A stretch of 64,000 bases of DNA, from NCBI GenBank assembly GCA_902522775.1, contig CABYWQ010000006.1:1-64000 (forward strand). Direction: 5' to 3'. A model generated the notes under the pieces. It was not told the origin of the DNA. It saw only the letters and a program-made list of their open reading frames with translations, and ran no database searches. Source of the stretch: Eutrophosalina sp902522775 (GTDB lineage: Bacteria; Bacteroidota; Bacteroidia; Flavobacteriales; Flavobacteriaceae). Positions 10,269 through 20,379 of this stretch are shown piece after piece (the stretch's first letter is position 1; every line of letters begins with the position of its first letter). A program made the position numbers and the translations under genes.

Positions 10269-11540
10269 TTAAAGATTATTTTTCCAATTATCAATTTCGT
10301 CAGTTAATTCTTTAACCAGTTCAGGATAAAGTTTATATACATTCTCTTCCTCGCTAATATCATTACTCAAATCATAAAGTTCCTTTGAATTGTCTTTTTT
10401 AATTAATAATTTCCAGTTATTTTTTCTAACTGCGTAATTTGAGTTATATTCCCAAAAAAGAAGCCTTTCAATAATTTTCTCATTGAATAATAGATTATTC
10501 TTCATACTAATACCGTCTAATGAATGATTTACACTTCCACCTATAAAATCAGAAATTGTAGGGAAAATATCCATAGTTAAGAACGTTTCGTTTCTATACC
10601 CTTTTTTTATAATTGACGGTGACCAAACCATTGAAGCAACTCTGTGTCCACCTTCATATAAACTTCCTTTAAATCCTTTAAAAAGACCGTTGTTTCCATT
10701 TCGGGTTCCACCATTGTCTGAAAAGAAAAATATAATAGTTTTTTTATCAATATTTAATTTATAAAGTAAATCAATTACTTCACCAACTCCTTCATCCATT
10801 ACTTCTACCATTTCTTTATAAATCTCATCTTTATTTTCGGGTAGACCCTTAATAAAATCTTTTCCAATTTCTCTAACTTTTTTGGAATTTCTGCCCTGAA
10901 ATGGATAGTGTGGTGATTCGTGAGCTATATAAAGAAGAAAATTTTCGTCTTTATTTTTTTTTATAAAATCAATAGAATGTTTTGATATTAAATCTGTACT
11001 ATATCCAACCTCTTCATTCAATTCATTATCAAACCACCAATCCTTATATCCTTCTTGATCAATATGTGAATGATAATCGACATTGCCTGAAACAAAACCA
11101 ATAAATTCGTCAAAACCTTGATTTATGGGGTTATATACAGGATCATAACCAAGATGCCATTTACCAAAAATACCTGTTTTATATCCTGATTCTTTTGCGA
11201 CATTAGCAAAAGTGATTTCATCAATTGAAAGACCTTTATCCCTATGATTTTTTGCAGTTATAACACCACTCACTCCTACCCTTTGCTGATATTTTCCTGT
11301 TAGTAATGCAGCACGAGTCGGACTACAGACTGATCCATTTGAATGAAAATCTGTTAGCACCAAACCTTCATTGCCAAGTTTATCAATGTTTGGTGTATTT
11401 ATATTTTTATTCCCAAAAATTGATAAATCACCATAACCTAAGTCATCAGCAACAATTATGATGATATTTGGTTTATCGTTACTGTTGCATGAGAAAAATA
11501 GTAATGATATTAGAATTGATTTTTTAAAAAATTTAATCAT
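10269..11540 (-). CDS. S1-family sulfatase, lipoprotein, CSPTR motif
   Basis: The 423-residue lipoprotein (lipobox Cys18) has VADDLGYGD near residue 30, CSPTR with Cys72, GKWHLGYDP and FSDNGGTRNGNNG. Overall it looks like the N-acetylgalactosamine-6-sulfatase/arylsulfatase A group, but substrate cannot be inferred from that. It is a single minus-strand gene that converges with the receptor gene (gap of seven bases) and diverges from the esterase at 11605 through a 64-base AT-rich gap in which no convincing promoter box was seen. Confidence 0.88.
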   Translation of the reverse strand: MIKFFKKSILISLLFFSCNSNDKPNIIIIVADDLGYGDLSIFGNKNINTPNIDKLGNEGLVLTDFHSNGSVCSPTRAALLTGKYQQRVGVSGVITAKNHRDKGLSIDEITFANVAKESGYKTGIFGKWHLGYDPVYNPINQGFDEFIGFVSGNVDYHSHIDQEGYKDWWFDNELNEEVGYSTDLISKHSIDFIKKNKDENFLLYIAHESPHYPFQGRNSKKVREIGKDFIKGLPENKDEIYKEMVEVMDEGVGEVIDLLYKLNIDKKTIIFFFSDNGGTRNGNNGLFKGFKGSLYEGGHRVASMVWSPSIIKKGYRNETFLTMDIFPTISDFIGGSVNHSLDGISMKNNLLFNEKIIERLLFWEYNSNYAVRKNNWKLLIKKDNSKELYDLSNDISEEENVYKLYPELVKELTDEIDNWKNNL

Positions 11541-11604
11541 AAATTAAAATCTTTTAAACACTAATTTAATAATGTTCATATATTTAAATTTAATAAATTA
11601 AATA

Positions 11605-12465
11605 ATGAGGTATTTAATAACATTAATACTAGTTTTATTTTTAACTAATCTTAGATCGCAAAATGAAACAAAAATAATTTTAACTAAGGGAACAGTTTTT
11701 AAAAATGATCAAATTACTGGAAATGTAAAAAAACACACTTTTTTTTCGAAAATATTAAATAATGAAAGAGAAGTTTATGTTTGGATTCCTGAGGATTATA
11801 ATCTAAAAAATAAAAAATATCCATTATTAATTGCTCACGATGGTGGTGCTGTTTTTTATTCAAGGGGAGGTTTTGGCTCTAAAAATAAATCTAAAACTGA
11901 TATCATTAAAAATGGTTGGAATCTTGATGAGAGTATTACTGATCTAATTTCTTCAAATAAAATTAAACCAATCATAATGGTTGGAGTAAGTAATACAAAA
12001 AATCGTGGATATGAATACGTACCGACTAGAAATGCGGTAAATTATGCTAAAGCATTAATTGATGAATTAATTCCTGAACTTATATCACAATATCGAATTA
12101 AATCAAATGACATAGGAACTATTGGTTCATCTGCAGGTGGCTTAGTTTCATTATATCTTGGTTGGGAATTTAACAAAGTATTTAAAAAAGCAATTTGTTT
12201 GTCACCAGGGATAATTTATCGTGATCAAGACTACTATTCACAGTTAATAAAAAGAAAAACACCTAAAAACTTAAGGCTTGCGATAGTAAATGGAACAGAT
12301 AATTTTGATAAAAATCTTCAGTATGGTGTGGATAAGTTTATCAGTTATTTAAAATCAATAGATTTTTCTAAAAAAAATTATATGTACTGGATTGAAAAAG
12401 ATGGAACTCATTCATCAAAATCCTGGTCAAAACAAGCAAAAAAAACAATCGAATGGCTCTATTAA
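11605..12465 (+). CDS. Putative esterase D/enterochelin-esterase-like alpha/beta hydrolase
   Basis: The 286-residue secreted protein has a signal peptide (to about residue 18), the esterase D (PF00756) block REVYVWIPEDY near residue 52, and a nucleophile elbow GSSAGG near residue 174. A C-terminal EKDGTHS probably carries the catalytic His. Members of this family in polysaccharide loci remove acetyl or feruloyl groups from sugars. The gene stands alone on the plus strand and converges on lgt with a two-base gap. Its placement among sulfatases suggests deacylation of the same glycan, which is inference. Confidence 0.8.
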   Translation: MRYLITLILVLFLTNLRSQNETKIILTKGTVFKNDQITGNVKKHTFFSKILNNEREVYVWIPEDYNLKNKKYPLLIAHDGGAVFYSRGGFGSKNKSKTDIIKNGWNLDESITDLISSNKIKPIIMVGVSNTKNRGYEYVPTRNAVNYAKALIDELIPELISQYRIKSNDIGTIGSSAGGLVSLYLGWEFNKVFKKAICLSPGIIYRDQDYYSQLIKRKTPKNLRLAIVNGTDNFDKNLQYGVDKFISYLKSIDFSKKNYMYWIEKDGTHSSKSWSKQAKKTIEWLY

Positions 12466-12467
12466 TA

Positions 12468-13616
12468 TTATTGAACAAAAAAAGAATTTGATTTCCTATT
12501 GTAAAAAAACATATATATTCCAACCAGAACAAATGGTATACTGAGTAATTGACCTAAATTTAAACTTATTCCCAACAAATTATTTAATTCTAATAATTCG
12601 TTTTTTACTTGATTTTCTTTAAAATATTCTAAAAAAAATCTTCCTCCAAAGGCAGTAATAAAAAAGAATGCCAGTAAGCTTCCATGGCGCAGATTTATTC
12701 TATATCTATACAAAACTATAAACATAATAATTCCAATTATCAAATATATAAGTGACTCATATATTTGGGCTGGATGTCGATAAACACCTACAGTTTCGTA
12801 TTCCATATAAAAATCAGAATTATTTCTTTTAAATGTATATTTTACTTGGCCTTTAAAAGGGTTTATTATACTGGAATTAGCATATACTTTTTCTGGATGT
12901 AAAGTAATCAATGTTTTTTTAACGCTTTCCTTGATTCTATCTTCTTTGTATTCTTCATTATCAAAAAATATTTTAGTAGTTAATAATGGTTGACCAACCT
13001 TGTAAAAAACTCCTGTTTCATAAAAAGAAACTTTTTTTACAAATGGTAATTGACTTTTAATTCTTTCTTCAGATGGATTGACAAATAAAACCCCATAACT
13101 GCTCTGAGTTTGAAGACCTATAGTTTCCGAATTAAAAAAATTACCCATTCTTATAAGGGCACATCCAATTGCAACAGCAATTATCATTCGGTCCATAACT
13201 TGTAAATAATTATATCCGCGTCTTAACCTATCTATGAAATTAATTTTGAATGAATTAATCTCTATTTTGAATGAATATAATGCCATTCCTGATAGGATTC
13301 CAATAGCTGCACCATGACTTGCTAAGCCACCTTTCCAAAAAAAGAAAATTTCTTGTATACCACGACTTAATATCTCAGGTTCATAAAAAATAACATGGCC
13401 TAATCTTGATCCAATCAAAATTCCAAAAACCATATATAACATCTGCAAATCAACTGTTGTATCATACCTTTTTTCTCTTTTGTATGCACCAACTACTAAG
13501 AAACGACCAATAACAAATCCTAATATGAACAATACACTATACCAACGAACTGAAATAAAACTACCTTGGTATAAAAAAATATTTGGATCCCATAATATTG
13601 ATGGTAGAAAAAGCAT
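12468..13616 (-). CDS. lgt: Prolipoprotein diacylglyceryl transferase with an extra periplasmic insertion
   Basis: The 382-residue integral membrane protein carries Lgt signatures: RWYSVLF near residue 24, WKGGLASHGAAIG near 95, RMGNFFNSETIG near 155 and HPAQIYES near 275. Lgt attaches diacylglycerol to the lipobox Cys of prelipoproteins in the inner membrane. The protein is about 90 residues longer than the common form; the extra segment lies between the RMGNF and HPAQIYE motifs and is hydrophilic (about residues 175-270). The start is two bases after the stop of the upstream sulfatase gene, so it appears to be transcribed with the sulfatase/GH97 run. Whether this is the only lgt of the genome or a second copy cannot be seen here. 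Confidence 0.9.
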   Translation of the reverse strand: MLFLPSILWDPNIFLYQGSFISVRWYSVLFILGFVIGRFLVVGAYKREKRYDTTVDLQMLYMVFGILIGSRLGHVIFYEPEILSRGIQEIFFFWKGGLASHGAAIGILSGMALYSFKIEINSFKINFIDRLRRGYNYLQVMDRMIIAVAIGCALIRMGNFFNSETIGLQTQSSYGVLFVNPSEERIKSQLPFVKKVSFYETGVFYKVGQPLLTTKIFFDNEEYKEDRIKESVKKTLITLHPEKVYANSSIINPFKGQVKYTFKRNNSDFYMEYETVGVYRHPAQIYESLIYLIIGIIMFIVLYRYRINLRHGSLLAFFFITAFGGRFFLEYFKENQVKNELLELNNLLGISLNLGQLLSIPFVLVGIYMFFYNRKSNSFFVQ

Positions 13617-13618
13617 AA

Positions 13619-15025
13619 TTATTCTCTATCAATTTCTCCTATGGGTCTTGATTCGTTGTCAAGTTCTTCTTGAAATAATAAAAGTTGATTTTTTAAAATT
13701 GATGCTATTTCTGGATATTCACTTAATCTATTGTTTAATTCTCTTATATCAGAATCTAGATTAAATAAAGCCTCAGGGAAATCTTTTTGCCATGTTGAAA
13801 CACCGTGTTTACCATCCTCTCCAGGGAAAAGAATTTCATTATATGTAGATGGTGCTAGATATTTCCATTTTCCTTGTCTTACACCATATAATTTTTCTCC
13901 TTTGTGATAATAAAAGAATCTATCATCTAGATCGGCCATATTATTATTTTTTAAAGCGTCTAACACGTTTATTCCATCAATTTTATTTTTTGGCAGTTCA
14001 GCTCCTGTAATGGAACAAATAGTTGGCATAATATCAATTGTTGAAATTAATTGATCAATTTCAATTCCTCTTTTTATAACATTTGGCCACGAAATTACAC
14101 ACGGGACTCTATAACCACCTTCAAAAACATCAAACTTTCCTCCTCTTAACTCACCTGATGTTCCAGCATGATTACCATAATTTAGCCATGGTCCATTATC
14201 TGATGTATATATAAAAATAGTATTATCATAAATATCTTTTTCTTTAAGTAAATTAACTAATCTCCCAACATTAAAATCTATTTCTTCTATGACATCACCA
14301 TAAACACTTCCCTTGGATGTTCCTTGAAAATCTTCTGAAGCATAAATTGGTATATGGGGCATAGTATGAGCTAAATAAATAAAGAAGGGTTTGTCATCAT
14401 CTAAATCATTTATAAAATCAATTGCAAAATCTGTATATCTATGAGTAAGTAAAGATTGATCTGGAACTTTTTCAATAATTTCATTATCTAATAATATAGG
14501 AAGATTTTTAACATTCATGTCATTTGAATAGGGAATTCCAAAATATGTATCAAAACCTTGTTGAGTTGGTAAAAAAGGAAGTTCATCCCCCAAATGCCAT
14601 TTTCCAGACATTGCAGTAGAGTATCCAACATCTCTTAAAACCTCAGCTATTGTAATTTCATTTGGATTTAGACCTTTTAAGGTTTTACTATTTCCACCGC
14701 CCCACATTCCACCACTTCTTGGCCATAAAACGTTTGTAACTCCCGTTCTAATAGGATATGAACCAGTAAGAAGAGCTGCTCTTGATGGAGAACAAGTTGA
14801 AGAAGCATTCAGAAAACTAGTTAGTTTGGCTCCATTTTTAGCTAATGCATCAATGTTTGGTGTATTTATAGACATAGATCCATAAGAACTTAAATCTCCA
14901 TAACCTTGATCATCAGTATATATCAAAACAATATTAGGAAGTAAATCTAAATTTGTGTTTTTATTAGAATCAATACCACAAGAAAATATTGTAATTATTA
15001 TTAAAATGTAAATAAAATGCTTCAT
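13619..15025 (-). CDS. S1-family sulfatase, lipoprotein, CSPSR motif
   Basis: The 468-residue protein has a lipobox with Cys16, YTDDQGYGD near residue 36, the canonical CSPSR with Cys78, GKWHLGDE, and TSDNGPWLNYGNHAG near residue 270. These are the full metal and sulfate-binding set of the arylsulfatase A group. It lies 29 bases after the GH97 gene and two bases before lgt, in the same direction, so all three are probably on one transcript. Confidence 0.9.
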   Translation of the reverse strand: MKHFIYILIIITIFSCGIDSNKNTNLDLLPNIVLIYTDDQGYGDLSSYGSMSINTPNIDALAKNGAKLTSFLNASSTCSPSRAALLTGSYPIRTGVTNVLWPRSGGMWGGGNSKTLKGLNPNEITIAEVLRDVGYSTAMSGKWHLGDELPFLPTQQGFDTYFGIPYSNDMNVKNLPILLDNEIIEKVPDQSLLTHRYTDFAIDFINDLDDDKPFFIYLAHTMPHIPIYASEDFQGTSKGSVYGDVIEEIDFNVGRLVNLLKEKDIYDNTIFIYTSDNGPWLNYGNHAGTSGELRGGKFDVFEGGYRVPCVISWPNVIKRGIEIDQLISTIDIMPTICSITGAELPKNKIDGINVLDALKNNNMADLDDRFFYYHKGEKLYGVRQGKWKYLAPSTYNEILFPGEDGKHGVSTWQKDFPEALFNLDSDIRELNNRLSEYPEIASILKNQLLLFQEELDNESRPIGEIDRE

Positions 15026-15054
15026 ATAGTTAATTTGAATTTATTAATTAATTA

Positions 15055-17493
15055 TTATTCAATATACTTAAATCTTATTGCAGTTCCTCCTCCTGATGCA
15101 AGATTTAAATTTAAAATACTATCACTGGAAAAAGTACTTTCTTCAATAGATAAATCATAAGGGTTAGTTTCCCAGTTAGCATTTTCTCCGTCTTTGTAAA
15201 TAGTTGCTATGTATTTTTTGTTAGGCTCTAAAAAATTTGTAGGTATTAAAAAACGTCTGGCTTTTTCATTTGTTATGGACCCTAGATACCAGTCTTTACT
15301 GTATTTATCTTTTCTAGCTATGGTTATGAATTCACCTATTTCTGCATTAACCACTTTTGTTAATTCCCAGTCTACTGGAACATCTTTAATGAATTGCAAA
15401 GCAGGTTGATCTTTATAGTTTTCAATAAAGTCTGATGCCATTTGCATCGGGCTGTACAAGACCAGGTAATAGGCAAGTTGTTTAGCCAGTGTAGTGTTAA
15501 CTCTTTGAGTTTTTCCAAAAACATTAGATCCTACTTCTTTTAAATCATTATCTGAGGCTTTAAATTTATTTTTTAAATGAAAATCTTGATCTGGAATTAT
15601 CAAGCTAACATCTCCAGAAACTTTACCAGTTTTTGATATGTTTATCGATCTATTTTCTAAATTCAATAATCCTAGTAACCAAACATTATTATTATCAGAT
15701 TCAACATCATGAGCTGCAATTCCCCAATCCCAAACACCAGGTTTCATCATTTCTGTTATCGACCATATGTATGTTGTATCATTATCTTCAACTTTATACT
15801 CCATTGACATTGGTTTAGTTTGCCAAAAAGACTCACCACCTTTATACCTAATATTTGTATATCCATTTCCTTGATCAATTAAAGTAATTTTTACAGGAAT
15901 TTCATCTTTTGAATCAATATCTAAATTTTCGTATAATAAATCAAAAATACCAGGTGTAAAATCCATTGGAGACTCTAACATTCTTGTAAATGGAAGAATG
16001 GTAGTATGATTAACTGGGTTACCACCATTTCCCCAAGCATTATATTCCATTCCCCTAGCTCCTTCCCTCGTTAAAATATTAGGATAGGTTCGTCTTTCAC
16101 CAGTGTCTTTTATAGGTTCATGAAAATTAACTGCAACATTATATTTAGCAGCTTTCTTGACAACTTCTCTGTAATAGTTTACAGCATGCTGACCGTAATG
16201 ATACTCGAATTTATCCATCATTGTACCAACATGTCCAATTTTTGCTTTCTGCATACCAACTTCTTTCATTTGAGAAAAGGCATCTTCAATCTGAGCCATA
16301 TAGTTTAAAGTACTAGCACTAGTTTCATGATATGCTTGTAATGAAACACCCTTTTGATTGGCATAATTTTGAACTTCAAATAGATCGAAATCTGAAGTTG
16401 TTTTTATATAACTTGTTGTTACTGTATCACCTGGAAATAGACCTGTAAAACCAGCAGAGGTACCCTCAACAAGAACCTCATCAAAACCATTTTCAGAAGC
16501 AAAGTCTATGTATTTTTTACTTCGTTCAATTGTAGCTCCATGTCTAAAACTTTCCTCCCATGTCCATTTTCCAATAATCATTCCCCACCAAATTCCAATA
16601 TATTTTGACGGTTTTACCCATGAAACGTCACCAAGTTTATTTGGAGGATTACTATTTAGGGTAATATTGGATGATATTAAATCTTTGGCATTGTTAGTTA
16701 TTTTAATTGTCCTCCAAGGTGTTTTAAAAGGCACAACTGTTCTTACTTTATCACCATTGGACCAAGGAGCTAAATCACAATGAAGTTTTTTAGAGCCAGT
16801 TCCTACAATTTGCATAGAAGAATAATTAATAAGTGATGCTTCATGAATACTAATGTGAGTTCCATCATCAAAACGCATCGTTAATGGGGTATGTACAGTG
16901 TCAATTTCAGAAATTAAAGATTCTTGATAGAGTTGCTCATACCTATTTGGGTCATAAGCTTTTATCCACCATGAATTTGCATTTTTAGAAATGTTAAACT
17001 CAGTTATTTCGTCTGTAATAACTACTTTATCTAGATCCCTTATTTTTTTTACATTATATCTAAAAGCGACTCCATCATCATAAACTTTAACTATAATGTC
17101 TATTTTATTTTTAAAATCATCATTTGATTCTAATGAAATTATTGATTCTGAATAATTATTCTTAACAAATTTGTTTTCTCCCCATGGCTGTTCCCATGTT
17201 TCATCAAAAACTTTATCAGTAGTACTTAATAATTTAAAATTATTTACTAATGATACTCCATTGTTAAATTTAATTCCTAACTGAGATGAAGAAATTACAC
17301 TTTTTTCACCTTGGATAACAGAGTATAATATTTTTCCGTTTTTGATCTTAAGATTAAAATTAATTATTTCGTTAGGAGAGCTAATTCTTACAGAATTATT
17401 CTCTACACAACTTATATTTAAAAACAGAATGAAAATAAATAAAATATTTTTTGATTTTATTTTATTCAATTTTCCTTTTACGAATGCTAACAT
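15055..17493 (-). CDS. GH97 glycoside hydrolase, SusB-type (predicted inverting alpha-glucosidase), lipoprotein
   Basis: The 812-residue lipoprotein (NISC lipobox near residue 29) is a paralogue of the GH97 at 2667. The catalytic Glu residues can be read in YHETSA, 69 residues later in FHEPIK, and 24 residues after that in GMEYN; this spacing equals that of Glu439, Glu508 and Glu532 of SusB as I recall it. The retaining-type Asp nucleophile position reads KIGHVG, so an inverting alpha-glucosidase is predicted. It is about 80 residues longer than the other copy, mainly through an insertion after PGIFDLL (about residues 520-630). It sits five bases after one sulfatase gene and 29 before the next. 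Confidence 0.9.
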   Translation of the reverse strand: MLAFVKGKLNKIKSKNILFIFILFLNISCVENNSVRISSPNEIINFNLKIKNGKILYSVIQGEKSVISSSQLGIKFNNGVSLVNNFKLLSTTDKVFDETWEQPWGENKFVKNNYSESIISLESNDDFKNKIDIIVKVYDDGVAFRYNVKKIRDLDKVVITDEITEFNISKNANSWWIKAYDPNRYEQLYQESLISEIDTVHTPLTMRFDDGTHISIHEASLINYSSMQIVGTGSKKLHCDLAPWSNGDKVRTVVPFKTPWRTIKITNNAKDLISSNITLNSNPPNKLGDVSWVKPSKYIGIWWGMIIGKWTWEESFRHGATIERSKKYIDFASENGFDEVLVEGTSAGFTGLFPGDTVTTSYIKTTSDFDLFEVQNYANQKGVSLQAYHETSASTLNYMAQIEDAFSQMKEVGMQKAKIGHVGTMMDKFEYHYGQHAVNYYREVVKKAAKYNVAVNFHEPIKDTGERRTYPNILTREGARGMEYNAWGNGGNPVNHTTILPFTRMLESPMDFTPGIFDLLYENLDIDSKDEIPVKITLIDQGNGYTNIRYKGGESFWQTKPMSMEYKVEDNDTTYIWSITEMMKPGVWDWGIAAHDVESDNNNVWLLGLLNLENRSINISKTGKVSGDVSLIIPDQDFHLKNKFKASDNDLKEVGSNVFGKTQRVNTTLAKQLAYYLVLYSPMQMASDFIENYKDQPALQFIKDVPVDWELTKVVNAEIGEFITIARKDKYSKDWYLGSITNEKARRFLIPTNFLEPNKKYIATIYKDGENANWETNPYDLSIEESTFSSDSILNLNLASGGGTAIRFKYIE

Positions 17494-17498
17494 ACAGC

Positions 17499-18923
17499 TT
17501 AATTGGATGGAATAAAATTTTGCTTAATACCACCGTATGGAAATCCATTTGTATTTTTTCTCTCATTCAAAAATATTTTTTCAGCTTGTTCCACAATTTC
17601 AGGATGTTTTTCTGCAATGTTTATGGTTTCAGAATCATCATTTTTTAAATCAAAAACTTCAACATCTAAATTAAGTCCATACCTGACAGCTTTCATGTCT
17701 CCAATTCTTACAGATTGTCTAAAACCACCATGAGGTAATTTTTGAAAAGAACCGCTTAATTGAAACTCCCAGTTTAAAAACTCATGTTTGATTTGTTCTT
17801 GACCCATGAGAGTTGGAAGAAATGATATTCCATTATTTTGAGCAGGTTTTTTTATTCCAGCTATTTCAGCAAAAGTTGTCATTATATCTCTAAATGAGGA
17901 AATATGGTTTGTTATAGATCCAGATTTAATTTTGTCTTTCCAATAAACAATTAAAGGTACTCGTAATCCACCCTCATACAAATCTCTTTTACCACCTCTT
18001 AAAGTACCATTACTATTAAAAAATTCTAATTGATGTCCATTTGGGTTATCATGATTAAAATGAGCTCCATTATCGCTAGTATACAATACAATTGTATTAT
18101 TTAATTCATTCATTGATTCTAGTTTTTCTAAAAGTCTACCAACTTGTTGATCTTGAAGAGTGACTTTAGCAGCCTGAGCTTGTTCAACTTTTGGCCAATC
18201 TTCATTAGCATACCAAAGTGTATCACGAATTGCTCCTTCAAAAGAATGAGGTGCTCTATAGGACATAAAAAGAAAAAAAGGTTTGTCATCTTCTTTATTA
18301 TCTAAAAATTCGAATGCAGTATCAGTGTAAAAAGCATCTTTACAATCGTGTTTATTAAAATCATATAGCAATTGTTGATCATCACCATTTAGCCATAATC
18401 CCGGTTTTTTAAATTTATCCGTGGATCCTCCCCATTGTTCTTGAGCAGCAAAATCAAAACCATGTGAAAAAGCCCAAGTTTCAGGCTCATCTGCAGTATC
18501 TAAATGCCATTTACCCACAAAAGCAGACTGATAACCAGCTTCATTAAACATTTCACCAAGTGTATACTCATTCTTGTCAAGAGCAATTTGTTCCCAAAGA
18601 CTGTCTCTTACAAAAGCTGCATTTCCACGAATCGAAACATAGCTAGAGCTCTTTCCAGTCAATAAGACAGCTCTAGAGGGTGAACATACAGGACTTCCAG
18701 CATAAAAGTTTGTAAAAATCATACTTTTTTCAGCTAATTCATCTAGATTAGGAGTTTTTATTACAGTTTGTCCATAAGATCCCAATTCTCCATAACCAAG
18801 ATCGTCTGCCAACAATAAAACGATATTAGGTCTATTTTCCGGATCTTGCTGACAAGAAATCAACAAAAAAACAATAAATAATGATTGTGTAAAATAGAAG
18901 TAATTTTGAATTTTTTTCATCAT
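17499..18923 (-). CDS. S1-family sulfatase, lipoprotein, CSPSR motif
   Basis: The 474-residue protein has a lipobox at Cys24, LADDLGYGE near residue 39, CSPSR with Cys80, GKWHLD, and TSDNGAHFNHDN near residue 290. Two adjacent ATG codons (18923 and 18920) are both possible starts. It belongs to the arylsulfatase A-like group. It is nine bases downstream of the iduronate-sulfatase-like gene and five bases upstream of GH97 in the long minus-strand operon. Confidence 0.9.
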   Translation of the reverse strand: MMKKIQNYFYFTQSLFIVFLLISCQQDPENRPNIVLLLADDLGYGELGSYGQTVIKTPNLDELAEKSMIFTNFYAGSPVCSPSRAVLLTGKSSSYVSIRGNAAFVRDSLWEQIALDKNEYTLGEMFNEAGYQSAFVGKWHLDTADEPETWAFSHGFDFAAQEQWGGSTDKFKKPGLWLNGDDQQLLYDFNKHDCKDAFYTDTAFEFLDNKEDDKPFFLFMSYRAPHSFEGAIRDTLWYANEDWPKVEQAQAAKVTLQDQQVGRLLEKLESMNELNNTIVLYTSDNGAHFNHDNPNGHQLEFFNSNGTLRGGKRDLYEGGLRVPLIVYWKDKIKSGSITNHISSFRDIMTTFAEIAGIKKPAQNNGISFLPTLMGQEQIKHEFLNWEFQLSGSFQKLPHGGFRQSVRIGDMKAVRYGLNLDVEVFDLKNDDSETINIAEKHPEIVEQAEKIFLNERKNTNGFPYGGIKQNFIPSN

Positions 18924-18932
18924 TTAAATTTA

Positions 18933-20372
18933 TTAATAATTATTATTTTTAAAACTATCTCTTTTAACTTTAATCTTTAATGACAGCTCTTCTAAAGTAC
19001 TTAAAAACATAGAATCCTTCGCAATATTTATTTTTTCTAAACCTTCCGAAATATCATACAATTCATGGTTAACTTTAGTTTTATTTTTCGTGTTCCACCA
19101 TTCGATATAGGTATATTTCTCATTATGAACTGCAAAAGCTTTTAAATCTTTTATATAATCATCTTTTTGAAAACTTTGATACATACTAAAAGCTTCTGTA
19201 AAAATATTATCAGAAGGATTGTGTATGAGAGGTAAAATACTTTTTCCATCCATCTCCCCATTGTTTTTAAAACCAGCCATATCTACTAATGTTGGAAACA
19301 AATCCAATAACTCAACAAATCCTTCAGACTCATTAATATCAGTTTTTGTTCTTGGATCATAAATTATTAAAGGAACGTTGGTGCTCATTTTATAGTTACT
19401 GTGCTTACCCCATATTTGCTGTTCACCCAAATGAAAACCATGATCTGATGTTATAATAAAAATAGTATTATCATCCAACCCTAATTTATCAACTTCGTCT
19501 GTAATCATACCAATCAAATAATCAATAAATGAAATACATGCATAATATCCATGCTTTAAATCTATTGCTTGTTCTACAGTTATGTTTTTGTTTCTATAAT
19601 TTACAGCTTTATAAGATGATGAATATGGTTTGTAGCTAGCTAGTTCAGACCACATATAAACAATCGAATCGCCATTAATAGTTGCATCTTTAAATTCAGT
19701 TTCTTTAAAATCTGTTCTATCATAAAATTCCCAAAATTTTCTTGGTGCAGCAAAAGGCAAATGAGGTTTTCTAAAACCTACAGTCATAAAAAAAGGCTCT
19801 GATTTAGTTTCTTTTAGGATTTTAATTACTTCTTCAGCAATTATATAATCATTGTATTTTATTAATGGATTTGAAACGTTTTCAATAGCAGGTCTTAAAT
19901 CATCATTTGTGATTTCTTGATTTTTTTGACTTGCAAATGATTCCCAGTTATGATAATTATTTTTTTTAGATGGAATATCATAAAAAAAATCCCAAGAATT
20001 TTGATCATCTTTTGAATGATGATATACCTTTCCTAATGAATATGTGGAATAATTGTTTGATTTAAAAAACCCCGGTAAACTAATATGATTTTTATTTTTT
20101 AGATAGTCATCAATTCTTCCTTGTCTTAAACCTCTGAAAGGGCTTAATCCAGTGATAAAACTTTGTCTAGAAGGTGCACAATTAGCATATTGTGAATATG
20201 CATTACTAAATTTAATTCCTTTGGAGGCAATCTTGTCCATATTTGGAGTTATTGCATCCTCTAGTGGACTCATATCATCAGCTATTATAAATATTATATT
20301 TGGTTTATCATTTTTACATGAAAAAAATAAAAAAAGTAAAAAAAGTACTATTATTTTTTTTAGGAATATCAT
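18933..20372 (-). CDS. Iduronate-2-sulfatase-like S1 sulfatase, lipoprotein, CAPSR motif
   Basis: The 479-residue lipoprotein (Cys19) has IADDMSP near residue 30, CAPSR with Cys65, LGKVYHH in place of GKWHLG, GFRKPHLPF near residue 200 and TSDHGFHLGEQQIWGKHSNY near residue 315. This set of blocks is that of the iduronate-2-sulfatase group, often S1_7 in marine polysaccharide loci, where the real substrate is usually an algal polysaccharide and not heparan. It is seven bases after the S1_8-like sulfatase gene. Confidence 0.9.
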   Translation of the reverse strand: MIFLKKIIVLFLLFLFFSCKNDKPNIIFIIADDMSPLEDAITPNMDKIASKGIKFSNAYSQYANCAPSRQSFITGLSPFRGLRQGRIDDYLKNKNHISLPGFFKSNNYSTYSLGKVYHHSKDDQNSWDFFYDIPSKKNNYHNWESFASQKNQEITNDDLRPAIENVSNPLIKYNDYIIAEEVIKILKETKSEPFFMTVGFRKPHLPFAAPRKFWEFYDRTDFKETEFKDATINGDSIVYMWSELASYKPYSSSYKAVNYRNKNITVEQAIDLKHGYYACISFIDYLIGMITDEVDKLGLDDNTIFIITSDHGFHLGEQQIWGKHSNYKMSTNVPLIIYDPRTKTDINESEGFVELLDLFPTLVDMAGFKNNGEMDGKSILPLIHNPSDNIFTEAFSMYQSFQKDDYIKDLKAFAVHNEKYTYIEWWNTKNKTKVNHELYDISEGLEKINIAKDSMFLSTLEELSLKIKVKRDSFKNNNY

Positions 20373-20379
20373 TTAATTA

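Noticed and set aside
12468..13616. lgt as a disrupted gene because of its unusual length
   Set aside because: The frame is intact and all Lgt signature motifs are in order on both sides of the insertion.
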